A stretch of DNA of 64,000 nucleotides from Georgenia wutianyii (GTDB taxonomy: Bacteria > Actinomycetota > Actinomycetes > Actinomycetales > Actinomycetaceae): positions 3,390,626 to 3,454,625 of the forward strand of contig NZ_CP040899.1 of the NCBI RefSeq assembly GCF_006349365.1. Reading direction: 5' to 3'. Below are positions 31,101-39,819 of the stretch, one piece after another. The position numbers and the translations under genes were made by a program. Position 1 is the stretch's first letter; each line of letters starts with the position of its first letter. The notes under the pieces are model-generated. The model was not told the origin of the DNA, made no database searches, and saw only the letters and a program-made list of their open reading frames with translations.

Positions 31101-32468
31101 CTAGTGGGCCATGTCCGTGAAGCGCGAGTAGTGGCCCTGGAAGGCGACGGTGATCGTGTCGGTCGGGCCGTTACGGTGCTTGGCCACGATGATGTCGGCC
31201 TCTCCCGGGCGGGAGTCCTTGTCGTAGGCGTCCTCGCGGTGCAGGAGCATGACCATGTCCGCGTCCTGCTCGAGGGAGCCAGACTCACGCAGGTCGCTCA
31301 TCATCGGCTTCTTGTCGGTGCGCTGCTCGGGGCCACGGTTGAGCTGGGCGACGGCGATGACGGGCACCTCGAGCTCCTTGGCCAGGAGCTTGAGCGCACG
31401 GGAGAACTCCGAGACCTCCTGCTGGCGGGACTCCACCCGCTTGCCCGAGGACATGAGCTGGAGGTAGTCGACGACGATGAGGCGCAGGTCGTGGCGCTGC
31501 TTGAGGCGCCGCCCCTTCGCACGGATCTCCATGAGCGACATGTTCGGGCTGTCGTCGATGAACAGCGGCGCCTCGGAGACCCGGCTCATCGCGGCGGCGA
31601 CCTTCGTCCAGTCCTCGTCGCGCATCGTGCCCTTGCGCATGTTCTGCAGCGGTACGCCGGCCTCGGCGGACAGCAGACGCATCGTCAGCTCGGTGCGGCC
31701 CATCTCCAGGGAGAAGACCACCGACGTGAGGCCGTGCTTGATCGAGGCCGAGCGGCAGATGTCCAGCGAGAGCGTCGACTTACCGATGGCGGGACGCGCG
31801 GCGACGATGATCATCTGCCCGCCGTGCAGGCCGTTGGTCAGCGCGTCGAGGTCGGCGAACCCGGTCGGCACGCCGACCATGCCCTCCCCGCGGTTCGCGT
31901 TGTTCTCGATCTCCTCCATCGTGAGGTTGATCGTGTCCCGCAGCGGGACGTAGTCCTCGCTCGTGCGCCGCTCGGTGACGGCGTACACCTCGGCCTGGGC
32001 GGCGTTGACGAGGTCGTCGACCTCCCCGCCGTCGGTCGCGTACCCGAGCTGGGCGATGCGGGTGCCGGCCTCGACCAGCCGCCGCAGCACGGCCTGGTCG
32101 CGCACGAGTCGGGCGTAGTAGCCCGCGTTCGCGGCCGTGGGCACCGAGGAGATGAGCGTGTGCAGGTAGGCCGCGCCGCCCACCCGGCCGAGCTCGCCCC
32201 GCTTGCTCAGCTCCGCGGCGACGGTGACGGCGTCGGCCGGCTCACCGCGCCCGTAGAGGTCGATGATCGCGTCGTAGACGAGCTCGTGCGCCGGGCGGTA
32301 GAAGTCCTGCCCGCGCACCTCCTCGACGACGTCGGCGATGGCGTCCTTGGACAGCAGCATCCCGCCGAGCACACTCTGCTCCGCGGCGAGGTCCTGCGGC
32401 GGGGTGCGGTCGTACAGCTCCCTGCCCGCCGACCTGGACTCCATCACCCTGTCGTCAAGATCCGTCAT
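31101..32468 (-). CDS. dnaB: replicative DNA helicase DnaB
   Basis: The 455-aa product unwinds DNA at the replication fork as a hexamer. The N-terminal helical domain (residues 22-125) begins PPQDLAAEQSVLGGMLL, and the RecA-like domain has Walker A ARPAIGKST (about residue 228), Walker B LIVVDYLQLM (about 335) and the DLRESGSLEQDAD region with the arginine-finger motif near the end (HRNGPTDTI). AGGAGG lies 9 nt before ATG 32468. No intein is present, unlike in some mycobacteria. The upstream intergenic region holds a DnaA-box-like cluster. Confidence 0.97.
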   Translation of the reverse strand: MTDLDDRVMESRSAGRELYDRTPPQDLAAEQSVLGGMLLSKDAIADVVEEVRGQDFYRPAHELVYDAIIDLYGRGEPADAVTVAAELSKRGELGRVGGAAYLHTLISSVPTAANAGYYARLVRDQAVLRRLVEAGTRIAQLGYATDGGEVDDLVNAAQAEVYAVTERRTSEDYVPLRDTINLTMEEIENNANRGEGMVGVPTGFADLDALTNGLHGGQMIIVAARPAIGKSTLSLDICRSASIKHGLTSVVFSLEMGRTELTMRLLSAEAGVPLQNMRKGTMRDEDWTKVAAAMSRVSEAPLFIDDSPNMSLMEIRAKGRRLKQRHDLRLIVVDYLQLMSSGKRVESRQQEVSEFSRALKLLAKELEVPVIAVAQLNRGPEQRTDKKPMMSDLRESGSLEQDADMVMLLHREDAYDKDSRPGEADIIVAKHRNGPTDTITVAFQGHYSRFTDMAH

Positions 32469-32620
32469 CCGCCATCCCTCCTGCTCATGGTCTACCTCGG
32501 ACCTCCGACATCACCGGCCCGTATCGACCCACAGGTGGCCCCGGGGCATCGCTCGGACGCCCGCGCGGGTCACCTGCCGAGCCACCGTACGGGCCGCGCC
32601 GACGCGAATCCATCCACGGG

Positions 32621-32787
32621 TGTGGACAGACCTGGGGACAGATGGTGGATACGGTGGGTCCGGCCGTGCACAGGCGGTGGACAATCGTGTGGATAACACC
32701 GGTGCAACTCACCCGGACCCGCGGAATTCCGCGGAACTGCTCGTACACACAGTGTGGAAGGAAACTGGTCGGCACATTGGTGGACAA
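32621..32787. promoter_or_regulatory. cluster of DnaA-box-like 9-mers between dnaB and the MATE gene
   Basis: Read on the + strand as the complement of TTATCCACA/TTGTCCACA: TGTGGATAA at 32688-32696 (perfect), TGTGGACAG at 32621-32629, GGTGGACAA at 32676-32684 and at 32779-32787 (one mismatch each), plus weaker copies at 32633-32641 and 32644-32652. All have one orientation. The position suggests DnaA control of dnaB or of the MATE gene, or DnaA titration. Confidence 0.55.
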
Positions 32788-34120
32788 CGTTCCCGGACGG
32801 GACGGCGGACGCGTTCTCGACCGGCAGATCCTCGCCCTCGCGGTCCCCGCGCTCGGCGCGCTCGTCGCCGAACCGCTCTTCGTCCTCATCGACTCGGTCA
32901 TGGTCGGGCGCCTGGGCACCGCCGAGCTCGCCGGGCTGTCCCTGTCCTCCACGCTCCTCGTCTCCGTCGTCGGCGTCTTCGTCTTCCTCGCCTACGCCAC
33001 CACCGCGGCGACCGCCCGGCGCATCGGGGCCGGGGACCGGGCCGGGGCGGTGAGCGCCGGCATCGACGGCATGTGGCTCGCCCTGGGACTGGGGCTGGTC
33101 GCCGCGGTGGCGCTCGTCCTCGGCGCCCCGTGGGTCGTCACCGCCCTGGGCGCCGAGGGCGCCGTCGTCCCGCACGCCGTGGACTACCTGCGTTACTCCT
33201 CCGCCGGCCTGCCCGGCATGTTCCTCGTCATGGCCGCCACCGGCACGTTGCGCGGCCTGCTCGACACCCGCACCCCGCTCGTCGTCGCCACCCTCGGCGC
33301 CGCGCTCAACGTCGCGCTCAACGCCGTCCTCATCTACGGCCTCGGGCTCGGGGTGGCGGGTTCGGGCCTCGGCACCGCGATCACCCAGACCCTCATGGGT
33401 CTCACGCTCGGCGTCGTCGTCCTGCGCGGGGCGCGCGGCCTCGCGGTGTCCCTGCGCGCCCGCCCCGCCGGAATCTGGGCCAGTGCCCGCTCCGGCGTCC
33501 CGCTCTTCGTCCGCACCGTCACGCTGCGCATCGCCATCCTCCTCACCGTCGTCACCGCCACCTCCCTCGGGGCCACCGCGCTGGCCGCCCACCAGGTCGT
33601 CAACGCGCTGTGGGGGCTCGCCGCCTTCGCGATGGACGCCCTCGCCATCGCCGCCCAGGCGATGATCGGCCAGGGCCTGGGCGCGGGCGACCGGCCCCGC
33701 GTGCGCGCCGTCCTCCGACGGACCCTGCAGTGGGGGGTGGGCTTCGGCGCCGTCATCGGGGTGCTCGTCGCCGCCGGCGGCTGGTGGCTCACCACCCTGT
33801 TCACCACCGACCCCGACGTCCGCACCGCGGCCGCCGTCGCGCTCGTCGTCACGGGCCTGACGATGCCGATGGCCGGGTGGGTGTTCGTCCTCGACGGCGT
33901 CCTCATCGGCGCCGGGGACGGCAGGTTCCTCGCCTGGGCTGGCGTCGTCACGCTCGTCGTCTACGTGCCACTGCTCGCGGCGGTGTGGATGTGGGCGCCG
34001 TCGGGCGGGGCCGGCCTCGCGTGGCTGTGGGCGGCCTTCGCCGGCGGCTTCATGGCCACCCGCGCGGTCACCACCGGGCTGCGCGCCCGCGGCGAGCGCT
34101 GGATGGTGCTCGGGGCTTGA
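32780..34120 (+). CDS. MATE-family (DinF-like) efflux transporter
   Basis: The 446-aa product has 12 membrane helices in two similar halves (ILALAVPALGALVAEPLFVLIDSVMVGRLGTAELAGLSLSSTL and RSGVPLFVRTVTLRIAILLTVVTATSLGATALAAHQVV), with LRYSSAGLPGMFLVMAATGTLRGLLDTRTPL typical of the DinF branch. MATE proteins export drugs or lipids using Na+ or H+. GTG 32780 is taken as the start (TTG 32777 and a longer frame to 32642 are possible), placing the first helix after a short tail. The Shine-Dalgarno is weak. It faces rplI tail to tail. Confidence 0.88.
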   Translation: MDNVPGRDGGRVLDRQILALAVPALGALVAEPLFVLIDSVMVGRLGTAELAGLSLSSTLLVSVVGVFVFLAYATTAATARRIGAGDRAGAVSAGIDGMWLALGLGLVAAVALVLGAPWVVTALGAEGAVVPHAVDYLRYSSAGLPGMFLVMAATGTLRGLLDTRTPLVVATLGAALNVALNAVLIYGLGLGVAGSGLGTAITQTLMGLTLGVVVLRGARGLAVSLRARPAGIWASARSGVPLFVRTVTLRIAILLTVVTATSLGATALAAHQVVNALWGLAAFAMDALAIAAQAMIGQGLGAGDRPRVRAVLRRTLQWGVGFGAVIGVLVAAGGWWLTTLFTTDPDVRTAAAVALVVTGLTMPMAGWVFVLDGVLIGAGDGRFLAWAGVVTLVVYVPLLAAVWMWAPSGGAGLAWLWAAFAGGFMATRAVTTGLRARGERWMVLGA

Positions 34121-34175
34121 CGCCTTGGGTGTGGACTCGTGGACCTCACAGGTCCGGAAGTCCACACCGAAGGCG
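34121..34175. repeat. stem-loop repeat family B, copy 1
   Basis: Starting directly after the MATE stop, arms 34121-34145 and 34151-34175 pair around TCACA: outer CGCCTT/AAGGCG, then GGTGTGGACT/AGTCCACACC, then a three-base mismatch, then GGACC/GGTCC. A related element lies at 60263-60326. It may act as the MATE terminator. Confidence 0.65.
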
Positions 34176-34202
34176 CGTCGCGAGCCGCTCCGGAGACGCC
34201 GA

Positions 34203-34232
34203 ACGCCGGGACCGCCTCAGCGGTCCCGGCGT
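34203..34232. terminator. bidirectional terminator after rplI
   Basis: ACGCCGGGACCGC (34203-34215), loop CTCA, then the perfect 13-bp complement (34220-34232). It lies 13 bp beyond the rplI stop and between convergent genes. Confidence 0.75.
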
Positions 34233-34245
34233 CCTGTGGAGCGGG

Positions 34246-34695
34246 TCAGGCCTCGACGACCTGGACGGTCACGTTCGCCTGCACCTCGGGGTGCAGACGG
34301 ACCTGCACGCGGTGCTCGCCGAGCGACTTGATCGGGTTGCCGACCTCGATCTTGCGCTTGTCGACGGACGGGCCACCGGCCGCCTTGACGGCGTCGGCGA
34401 TCTCGCCGGTGGTCACCGAGCCGAACAGGCGACCACCCGCGCCGGCGCGCACGGCGACGACGACGGGCTTGGACTGCAGCGAGTCACGCGCGGAGCGTGC
34501 CTCCTCGACCGAGGCGATCTCGCGGGCCTTGCGGGCCTTGCGGATCTGGTCGATCTGCTTCTGCCCGCCCTTGGTCCACGGGGTCGCCAGACCACGGGGC
34601 ATGAGGAAGTTACGGGCGTAGCCGTCCTTGACCTCGACGATGTCACCGGCTTCACCGAGGCCGGAGACCTCGTGGGTGAGAATGAGCTTGGCCAT
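34246..34695 (-). CDS. rplI: 50S ribosomal protein L9
   Basis: The 149-aa product begins [37 protein letters not shown], the diagnostic L9 N-terminal domain that binds 23S rRNA, followed by the long connecting helix ([25 protein letters not shown]) and the C-terminal domain. It stabilises the L1 stalk base and affects translational fidelity. It is the last gene of the rpsF-ssb-rpsR-rplI operon, 16 bp after rpsR. Length is normal. Confidence 0.97.
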   Translation of the reverse strand: MAKLILTHEVSGLGEAGDIVEVKDGYARNFLMPRGLATPWTKGGQKQIDQIRKARKAREIASVEEARSARDSLQSKPVVVAVRAGAGGRLFGSVTTGEIADAVKAAGGPSVDKRKIEVGNPIKSLGEHRVQVRLHPEVQANVTVQVVEA

Positions 34696-34711
34696 TGTCA
34701 GTCTCCTCCGG

Positions 34712-34951
34712 TCAGCGAGCGGAGCTCGCGTAGGGCAGCAGAGCCATCTCGCGGGCGTTCTTGACCGCCTTGGCGATGGCGCGCTGCTCCTGGACGGACA
34801 CACCCGTCACCCGACGCGCGCGGATCTTGCCGCGGTCGGAGATGAACTTGCGCAGCAGCGCGGTGTCCTTGTAGTCGATGCCCTCGACCTTCGCCGACTT
34901 CAGCGGGTTGGCCTTCTTCTTGATGGGCTTGCGAAGTACGGGCTTCGCCAT
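34712..34951 (-). CDS. rpsR: 30S ribosomal protein S18
   Basis: The 79-aa product has the S18 core [50 protein letters not shown], which binds 16S rRNA with S6 on the platform of the small subunit. The Zn-binding cysteines of some S18 proteins are absent (a C- form). GGAGCA lies upstream of ATG 34951. It is third in the operon, 52 bp after ssb. Confidence 0.97.
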   Translation of the reverse strand: MAKPVLRKPIKKKANPLKSAKVEGIDYKDTALLRKFISDRGKIRARRVTGVSVQEQRAIAKAVKNAREMALLPYASSAR

Positions 34952-35003
34952 GATGTGCTCCTAGGGGTCTTCGTGCACGGCGCGAGCCGTGCTGTACGTC
35001 TGA

Positions 35004-35537
35004 TCAGAAGGGGGGCTCGTCACCGAACGAGCTCGACCCACCCGTGGCCCACGGGTCGTCCGACTGCCCGCCGGCGGGCTGGCCGAAGCCGCCGCCCTGC
35101 TGGCCGCCGTAACCGCCGCCCTGCTGGCCACCGCCACCGCCGCCGCCGAAGCCGCCGCCGCCACCGCCCCCACGCTGGGTGCGGGTGACCTTGGCCGTGG
35201 CATAGCGGAGCGAGGGGCCGACCTCGTCGACCTGCATCTCCACCACGGTGCGCTTCTCGCCCTCACGGGTCTCGAAGGACCGCTGGACGAGTCGACCCTG
35301 GACGATGACACGGTTGCCCTTGGCGAGGGACTCGGCGACGTTCTCCGCCGCCTCCCGCCACACCGAGCAGCGCATGAACAGCGTCTCGCCGTCCTTCCAC
35401 TCGTTGGACTGCCGGTCGAACGTCCGCGGCGTCGAGGCCACGGTGAAGCTCGCGACGGCCGCACCCGAGGGGGTGAAGCGCAGCTCGGGGTCAGCCGTCA
35501 GGTTGCCCACGACGGTGATGACGGTCTCGCCTGCCAT
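35004..35537 (-). CDS. ssb: single-stranded DNA-binding protein
   Basis: The 177-aa product has an N-terminal OB fold ([59 protein letters not shown] region) of about 110 residues, a Gly/Gln-rich flexible linker with [15 protein letters not shown], and the acidic protein-interaction tip DEPPF. It protects single-stranded DNA and recruits replication and repair proteins. It lies between rpsF and rpsR, the usual actinobacterial order, and near dnaB. Confidence 0.96.
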   Translation of the reverse strand: MAGETVITVVGNLTADPELRFTPSGAAVASFTVASTPRTFDRQSNEWKDGETLFMRCSVWREAAENVAESLAKGNRVIVQGRLVQRSFETREGEKRTVVEMQVDEVGPSLRYATAKVTRTQRGGGGGGGFGGGGGGGQQGGGYGGQQGGGFGQPAGGQSDDPWATGGSSSFGDEPPF

Positions 35538-35574
35538 GTCGGTCTCCTCTGGGGTGCAGGTGGGGCCGGGAGGC

Positions 35575-35865
35575 TCAGTGAGCGTCCGGACGGATGAGCT
35601 TGGTGCGCAGGACGGACTCGTTGAGTCCGAGCTGGCGGTCGAGCTCCTGAGCGAGCTCCGGCGTCGCCGTCATGTCGACGACGGCGTAGATGCCCTCGGA
35701 ACGCTTGTTGATGTCGTAGGCGAGGCGACGCTTGCCCCAGATGTCGACCTTGTCGATCTGGCCGCCACCGGTCTTGACGACCGCGAGCAGCTTGTCGAGC
35801 GACGGGGCGACCGTGCGCTCGTCGACCTCCGGGTCGAGGATGATCATCAGTTCGTACTGACGCAT
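35575..35865 (-). CDS. rpsF: 30S ribosomal protein S6
   Basis: The 96-aa product starts [19 protein letters not shown] and contains [32 protein letters not shown], typical S6. It binds S18 on the 30S platform. A strong AAGGAGGT (complement of 35877-35884) lies 12 nt upstream of the start at 35865; the longer frame to 35979 is therefore excluded. TAGACT (complement of 35981-35986) is a possible -10. A perfect palindrome in the leader may take part in S6:S18 autoregulation. It heads the operon rpsF-ssb-rpsR-rplI. Confidence 0.96.
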   Translation of the reverse strand: MRQYELMIILDPEVDERTVAPSLDKLLAVVKTGGGQIDKVDIWGKRRLAYDINKRSEGIYAVVDMTATPELAQELDRQLGLNESVLRTKLIRPDAH

Positions 35866-35895
35866 GCTTGGTACCCACCTCCTTTGGACTTGGCG

Positions 35896-35914
35896 GTCAC
35901 GGACGGTCCGTGAC
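35896..35914 (-). promoter_or_regulatory. leader hairpin upstream of rpsF
   Basis: GTCACGGAC (35896-35904), one base, GTCCGTGAC (35906-35914) is a perfect 19-bp palindrome in the rpsF 5' leader, 12 nt before the Shine-Dalgarno. S6:S18 binds a leader hairpin in many bacteria, so this is a candidate autoregulatory element; the known CCG bulge pattern was not verified. Confidence 0.4.
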
Positions 35915-36047
35915 AGGAGGGTGATGCGTTCGTCGGCCGCGGCGGGTACGCAGGTACGCACCGACCACGGCCAGCGCACCAGTCTAGCGCACTCCGACCC
36001 GGCCCCGGTGCGTCATCCACATCACCCTTGCCGCGCACAATGAGCCC

Positions 36048-37079
36048 ATGACGACGCGCGGCTTCACCTCCGACAACGCCTCCGGCGCCCACCCCGCCGT
36101 GCTCGCGGCACTCGTCGCCGCGAACGAGGGCCACGCCCCCTCCTACGGCGCCGACGCCCTCACCGCCGAGCTCGCCGAGCGCACCCGGGAGGTCTTCGGC
36201 CCCGACGCCGCGATCTTCCCCGTCCTCAACGGCACCGGCGCCAACGTCGTGGCCCTCACCGCGCTGCTCCAGCGGTGGGACGCCGTCGTGGCCGCAGAGC
36301 TCGCCCACGTCGCCACCGACGAGTCGACCGCGCCCCAGCTCGTGGGCGGCTTCGCCCTGCGCACCCTGCCGGCGCCCGGCGGCCGGATCGACCCGGAGGA
36401 CCTCACCGCCCTGCTCGCGGCGCAGGACGGCAGCGTCCACCACGCCCGCCCCGCCGCGCTCACCCTCACCCAGAGCACCGAGCTCGGGACCGTCTACACC
36501 CCGGCGGAGCTCGCCCGGCTCACCGGCCTCGCCCACGCGCACGGCCTGGCCGTCCATGTCGACGGCGCGCGGCTGGCCAACGCCGCCGCCCGTCTCGGCA
36601 CGTCGCTGCGCGAGCTGACCACCGACGTCGGCGTCGACGTGCTGTCCTTCGGCGCGACGAAGAACGGCGCGCTGTTCGGGGACGCCGTCGTCGTCACCGA
36701 CCCGGCCCTCGCCGAGCCGGTCGCCCGGCTGCGCAAGGCGAGCACCCAGCTCGCCTCGAAGATGCGGTTCGTCTCGGCCCAGCTCCTCGCGCTGCTCACC
36801 GACGACCTGTGGCGCACGACGGCGGCCCAGGCCAACGACGCCGCGGACCACCTGGCGCAGCGGCTGCGCGAGGACCTCGGCATCGAGCCGGTCCATCCGG
36901 TCCAGGCCAACGCCGTCTTCCTGCCCGTCCCGCCCGAGCGCCTGGACGATGTCCTCGCCCAGGTGCCGGTCCTCCCGTGGGACCGTCGCACCGGCCTGCT
37001 GCGGGCGGTGTGCTCCTTCGACACGACCGAGGAGGACGTCGCCGCGCTCGTCACCGGCCTGCGCCGCGTCCTCGGCTGA
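36048..37079 (+). CDS. ltaE: low-specificity L-threonine aldolase-type PLP enzyme
   Basis: The 343-aa product is a fold-I PLP enzyme that would split L-threonine (or allo-threonine) into glycine and acetaldehyde. It has the family opening FTSDNASGAHPAVLAAL, the active-site stretch HVDGARLANAA at about residue 167 and the PLP lysine in SFGATKNGALFGDAV at about 205. CACAAT at 36036-36041, 6 nt before ATG, fits a leaderless start. It is divergent from rpsF and convergent with the PBP gene. Confidence 0.9.
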   Translation: MTTRGFTSDNASGAHPAVLAALVAANEGHAPSYGADALTAELAERTREVFGPDAAIFPVLNGTGANVVALTALLQRWDAVVAAELAHVATDESTAPQLVGGFALRTLPAPGGRIDPEDLTALLAAQDGSVHHARPAALTLTQSTELGTVYTPAELARLTGLAHAHGLAVHVDGARLANAAARLGTSLRELTTDVGVDVLSFGATKNGALFGDAVVVTDPALAEPVARLRKASTQLASKMRFVSAQLLALLTDDLWRTTAAQANDAADHLAQRLREDLGIEPVHPVQANAVFLPVPPERLDDVLAQVPVLPWDRRTGLLRAVCSFDTTEEDVAALVTGLRRVLG

Positions 37080-37100
37080 CGGGGCCGGCGACATGGCGAA

Positions 37101-37141
37101 GGCCCGCCCCTCCCGGCCGTGAGGCCGAGGAGGGGCGGGCC
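37101..37141. terminator. bidirectional terminator between ltaE and the PBP gene
   Basis: GGCCCGCCCCTCC (37101-37113) pairs perfectly with 37129-37141, and CGGCC-GTGA-GGCCG nests inside (37114-37127). The stem is about 18 bp. It lies between two convergent stop codons. Confidence 0.75.
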
Positions 37142-37160
37142 CAGGTGCGTCCAGGTGGCG

Positions 37161-39485
37161 TCAGGTGCCGGCGCCGGTCGCGGTGCCGTCGCCCCCGGCG
37201 GAGCTGCCGGGGTCCTGCCCGGCGGATCCGCCGGACCCGCCGCCGGACCCACCGCCGGACCCACCGCCGGTCCCGCCGGACCCACCACCGTCAGCGGGTG
37301 GCGGCGGCTCGGGCGTCGGGGCCGGGACGGTCGGCTCGGGCGTCGGCTCGGGCGCGGGCTCCGGCGTCGTCGGCTCCGGCTCGGGCTCCGGGGCCGGCGG
37401 CTCGGGCTGCGGCTCGGGCGTCGTCGTCGGCTCGGGCGTCGGCTCCGGCGTCGGCTCCTCCGTCGTCGGCTCCTGGGTCGGCTCCGGGACGAACGTCGGG
37501 GTCTCCGGCGCGGGCCGCTCCGGGAACTCCTCGACCGGCTCGTCGGCGAGCGCCGCGATCATGAAGTCGCGCCACATCGTCGTCGGGTAGGTCGAGCCGG
37601 TGATCGAGGAGTACTCACCGAACGGGGTGAGGCTCTCCTCGGTGCCACCCTCACCCACCTGGTACATCGCGACGACGGTCGCGAGCTGGGGGGTGTAGCC
37701 GGCGAACCACGCCGAGCGGCCGTCGTTGGACGTGCCGGTCTTGCCGGCCGCGGGACGCTCGAGGCCGCGTGCGCGCACGCCGGTGCCCTCCTCGACGACC
37801 TGGGTCATCGCGTAGGTCGCCTCGGCCATGACGTCCGGCTCGAACACCTCGGTGCCGTTGGAGCTGCCGGCGTAGATGACGTTGCCGTCCGCGTCCTGCA
37901 CCTGGGCGACGATGTAGGGGTTGTGTCGCACACCCTGGGCGGCGAACGTCGCGTAGGCGCGGGCCATGTCGAGGGGGTGCGGCGAGGCCGGGCCGAGCAC
38001 GTTCGACGGGACTGCCGCCAGGCCCGCCGTGTCCTCCGGCAGGCCGGCGTCGATCGCCGCCTGCACCGACTTCTCCGGTCCGATCTCCGTGTTGAGCAGC
38101 GCGTAGGAGGTGTTGACCGACTGCTCGGTCGCCTCGACGAGGTCGATCTCCCCGCGGTTGACGGAGTCGTAGTTGTTCACCGGACGGTCGAAGCCGGGGA
38201 TCTCCATCGGGGTGTAGCTCGGGAAGCGGGTGCTCAGCGGCACCCCCTCGCGCAGCGCGGCGACGAGCGTGAACGGCTTGAACGTCGAGCCCGCCTGGGC
38301 GACGTCCTGGGTGGCCGCGTTGCGCGACTGGGTGACGAAGTCCGGCCCGCCGTACAGCGCGACGATCTGCCCGGAGTCCGGGTCGATCGACACGAGCGCG
38401 ACGCGGTTGTTCTCCGGCCGGTCCTCCGGCAGCGAGTCGACCACCGCGACCGCAGCCTCCTGCGCGGAGTGGTCGATCGTCGTCGTGATCCGCAGACCGA
38501 GGGTGTCGATCTGCTCCTCGCTCATCCCCGCCTTCTCGACGAGCTCCTTGCGGACCATGTCGAGGAGGTAGCCCTCGGGGCCCGCGTAGGTGTCCGAGCG
38601 GACGTGCTCGATCGTCTCCGGGAAGGTCTGCTGGGCGGCCTCGTCCTCGGTGATCCACCCGTCGCGGACCATGAACTCCAGGGTGCGCGCCCAGCGCTCC
38701 TCGGCCCGCTCGGGGTTGATGGCCGGGTCCCACGCGCTCGGCGCCGGGATGACGCCGGCGAGGAGCGCCGACTCCGAGAGGGTGAGCTCGGAGGCCGGCT
38801 TGCCGAAGTAGGCCTGCGCGGCGGTCTGGACGCCGTAGGCGTTGCGCCCGAAGTAGATGGTGTTGAGGTAGTCCTCGAGGATCTCGTCCTTGGTGAGCTC
38901 GCGGTCGATCTTCAGCGCGAGGATCGCCTCGCGGAACTTGCCGACGTAGCTCGTCGTGGTCCCGAGGTAGTAGCGCTCGACGTACTGCTGGGTGAGGGTC
39001 GAGCCACCCTGGGTCGCGTTGCCCTGGAGGTTGTTCACCAGGGCACGGCCGATCGCGATCGGGTCCACGCCGACGTTCTCGTAGAAGCGGCGGTCCTCGG
39101 AGGCGACGACGGCCTGGCCCAGGTAGTCGGGCAGCGTGTCGAGGTCGACGATCTCGCGGTTGTACTCCGCGAAGCTGCCCATCTCCGTCTCGTCGTCCGC
39201 GTAGAAGACGTGAGTGCCCTGCGCCTGGGCGAAGTCGCCCGGCTCGGGGATGTCGGTGGTGGCGTAGGCGGCGACGAGGATGCCGGCGACGACGGCGATG
39301 CCGGTGACGACCGTGCCGAGCACGACCCGCCAGCTGGGCAGCCAGCGCCGGACGGGGCCCTTGCCGGCTCGTGGGTAGTCGAAGCGCCGCTTGCGCGTCG
39401 TCGTCGTTCCGGCCGACCGGCCGGCGGTGGACCGGGTCCGGCCCTGGGCGCTCGCTGAGCGCCCGGACTCCTTCTTGGCCGCCAC
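37161..39485 (-). CDS. ponA: class A penicillin-binding protein (bifunctional glycosyltransferase/transpeptidase)
   Basis: The 774-aa product polymerises and cross-links peptidoglycan. A basic cytoplasmic tail and one membrane helix (VVLGTVVTGIAVVAGILVAAY, about 54-74) precede the GT51 domain, with catalytic Glu130 in VVASEDRRFYENVGVD and GGSTLTQQYVE at about 160. The transpeptidase motifs are STFK (400-403), SVN (456-458) and KTG (582-584). The last 110 residues are a Pro/Glu/Thr repeat (PEPTPEPT type) and a Gly/Ser-rich end, common in actinobacterial PBPs and possibly wall-spanning. GTG 39485 follows GAGGAGGAG. In actinobacteria this gene often adjoins ino1 and a PadR gene, as here. Confidence 0.96.
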   Translation of the reverse strand: MAAKKESGRSASAQGRTRSTAGRSAGTTTTRKRRFDYPRAGKGPVRRWLPSWRVVLGTVVTGIAVVAGILVAAYATTDIPEPGDFAQAQGTHVFYADDETEMGSFAEYNREIVDLDTLPDYLGQAVVASEDRRFYENVGVDPIAIGRALVNNLQGNATQGGSTLTQQYVERYYLGTTTSYVGKFREAILALKIDRELTKDEILEDYLNTIYFGRNAYGVQTAAQAYFGKPASELTLSESALLAGVIPAPSAWDPAINPERAEERWARTLEFMVRDGWITEDEAAQQTFPETIEHVRSDTYAGPEGYLLDMVRKELVEKAGMSEEQIDTLGLRITTTIDHSAQEAAVAVVDSLPEDRPENNRVALVSIDPDSGQIVALYGGPDFVTQSRNAATQDVAQAGSTFKPFTLVAALREGVPLSTRFPSYTPMEIPGFDRPVNNYDSVNRGEIDLVEATEQSVNTSYALLNTEIGPEKSVQAAIDAGLPEDTAGLAAVPSNVLGPASPHPLDMARAYATFAAQGVRHNPYIVAQVQDADGNVIYAGSSNGTEVFEPDVMAEATYAMTQVVEEGTGVRARGLERPAAGKTGTSNDGRSAWFAGYTPQLATVVAMYQVGEGGTEESLTPFGEYSSITGSTYPTTMWRDFMIAALADEPVEEFPERPAPETPTFVPEPTQEPTTEEPTPEPTPEPTTTPEPQPEPPAPEPEPEPTTPEPAPEPTPEPTVPAPTPEPPPPADGGGSGGTGGGSGGGSGGGSGGSAGQDPGSSAGGDGTATGAGT

Positions 39486-39819
39486 GCGTCTCCTCCTCGC
39501 CTACGAAATGTGCGGACAGGCTGCCCGACGACCACCCAGTATGGGGTACCGACCGCGGCCAACCAGGGGGTCGGGCGCCCGCGGGGACGGGCCTTCACAC
39601 GATCCGACCACCCCCTTCGCAGCCGTTCACCGCCGAGGTGAGGCGGCTCACCGCCTCCCCGGCCGCAGACCACGCGGCCCGCCCCCGCCCCGCCTGCCGA
39701 CCCCCGCCGAGGTCGCACATGTCCGTCAACGGTCGCCGGATGGTTCGGCGGGACCGGGACGGAAGGTGCGACCTGGGCGGCAGCCGGAGGACGGGCGAGG
39801 GGCGGGCCGGGTGGGTGGC
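39486..39819. other. intergenic region with a hairpin, between ino1 and the PBP gene
   Basis: No gene is seen in these 334 bp. Perfect 9-bp arms AGGTCGCAC (39710-39718) and GTGCGACCT (39766-39774) enclose 47 nt. The structure is 46 bp after the ino1 stop and could be its 3' hairpin; it resembles repeat family A in shape but not in sequence. CATACT (complement of 39539-39544) is a possible PBP -10. Confidence 0.45.

Noticed and set aside
37161-37520. Repetitive PEPT-coding tract as a DNA repeat element
   Set aside because: It is the in-frame low-complexity tail of the class A PBP and is not mobile DNA.
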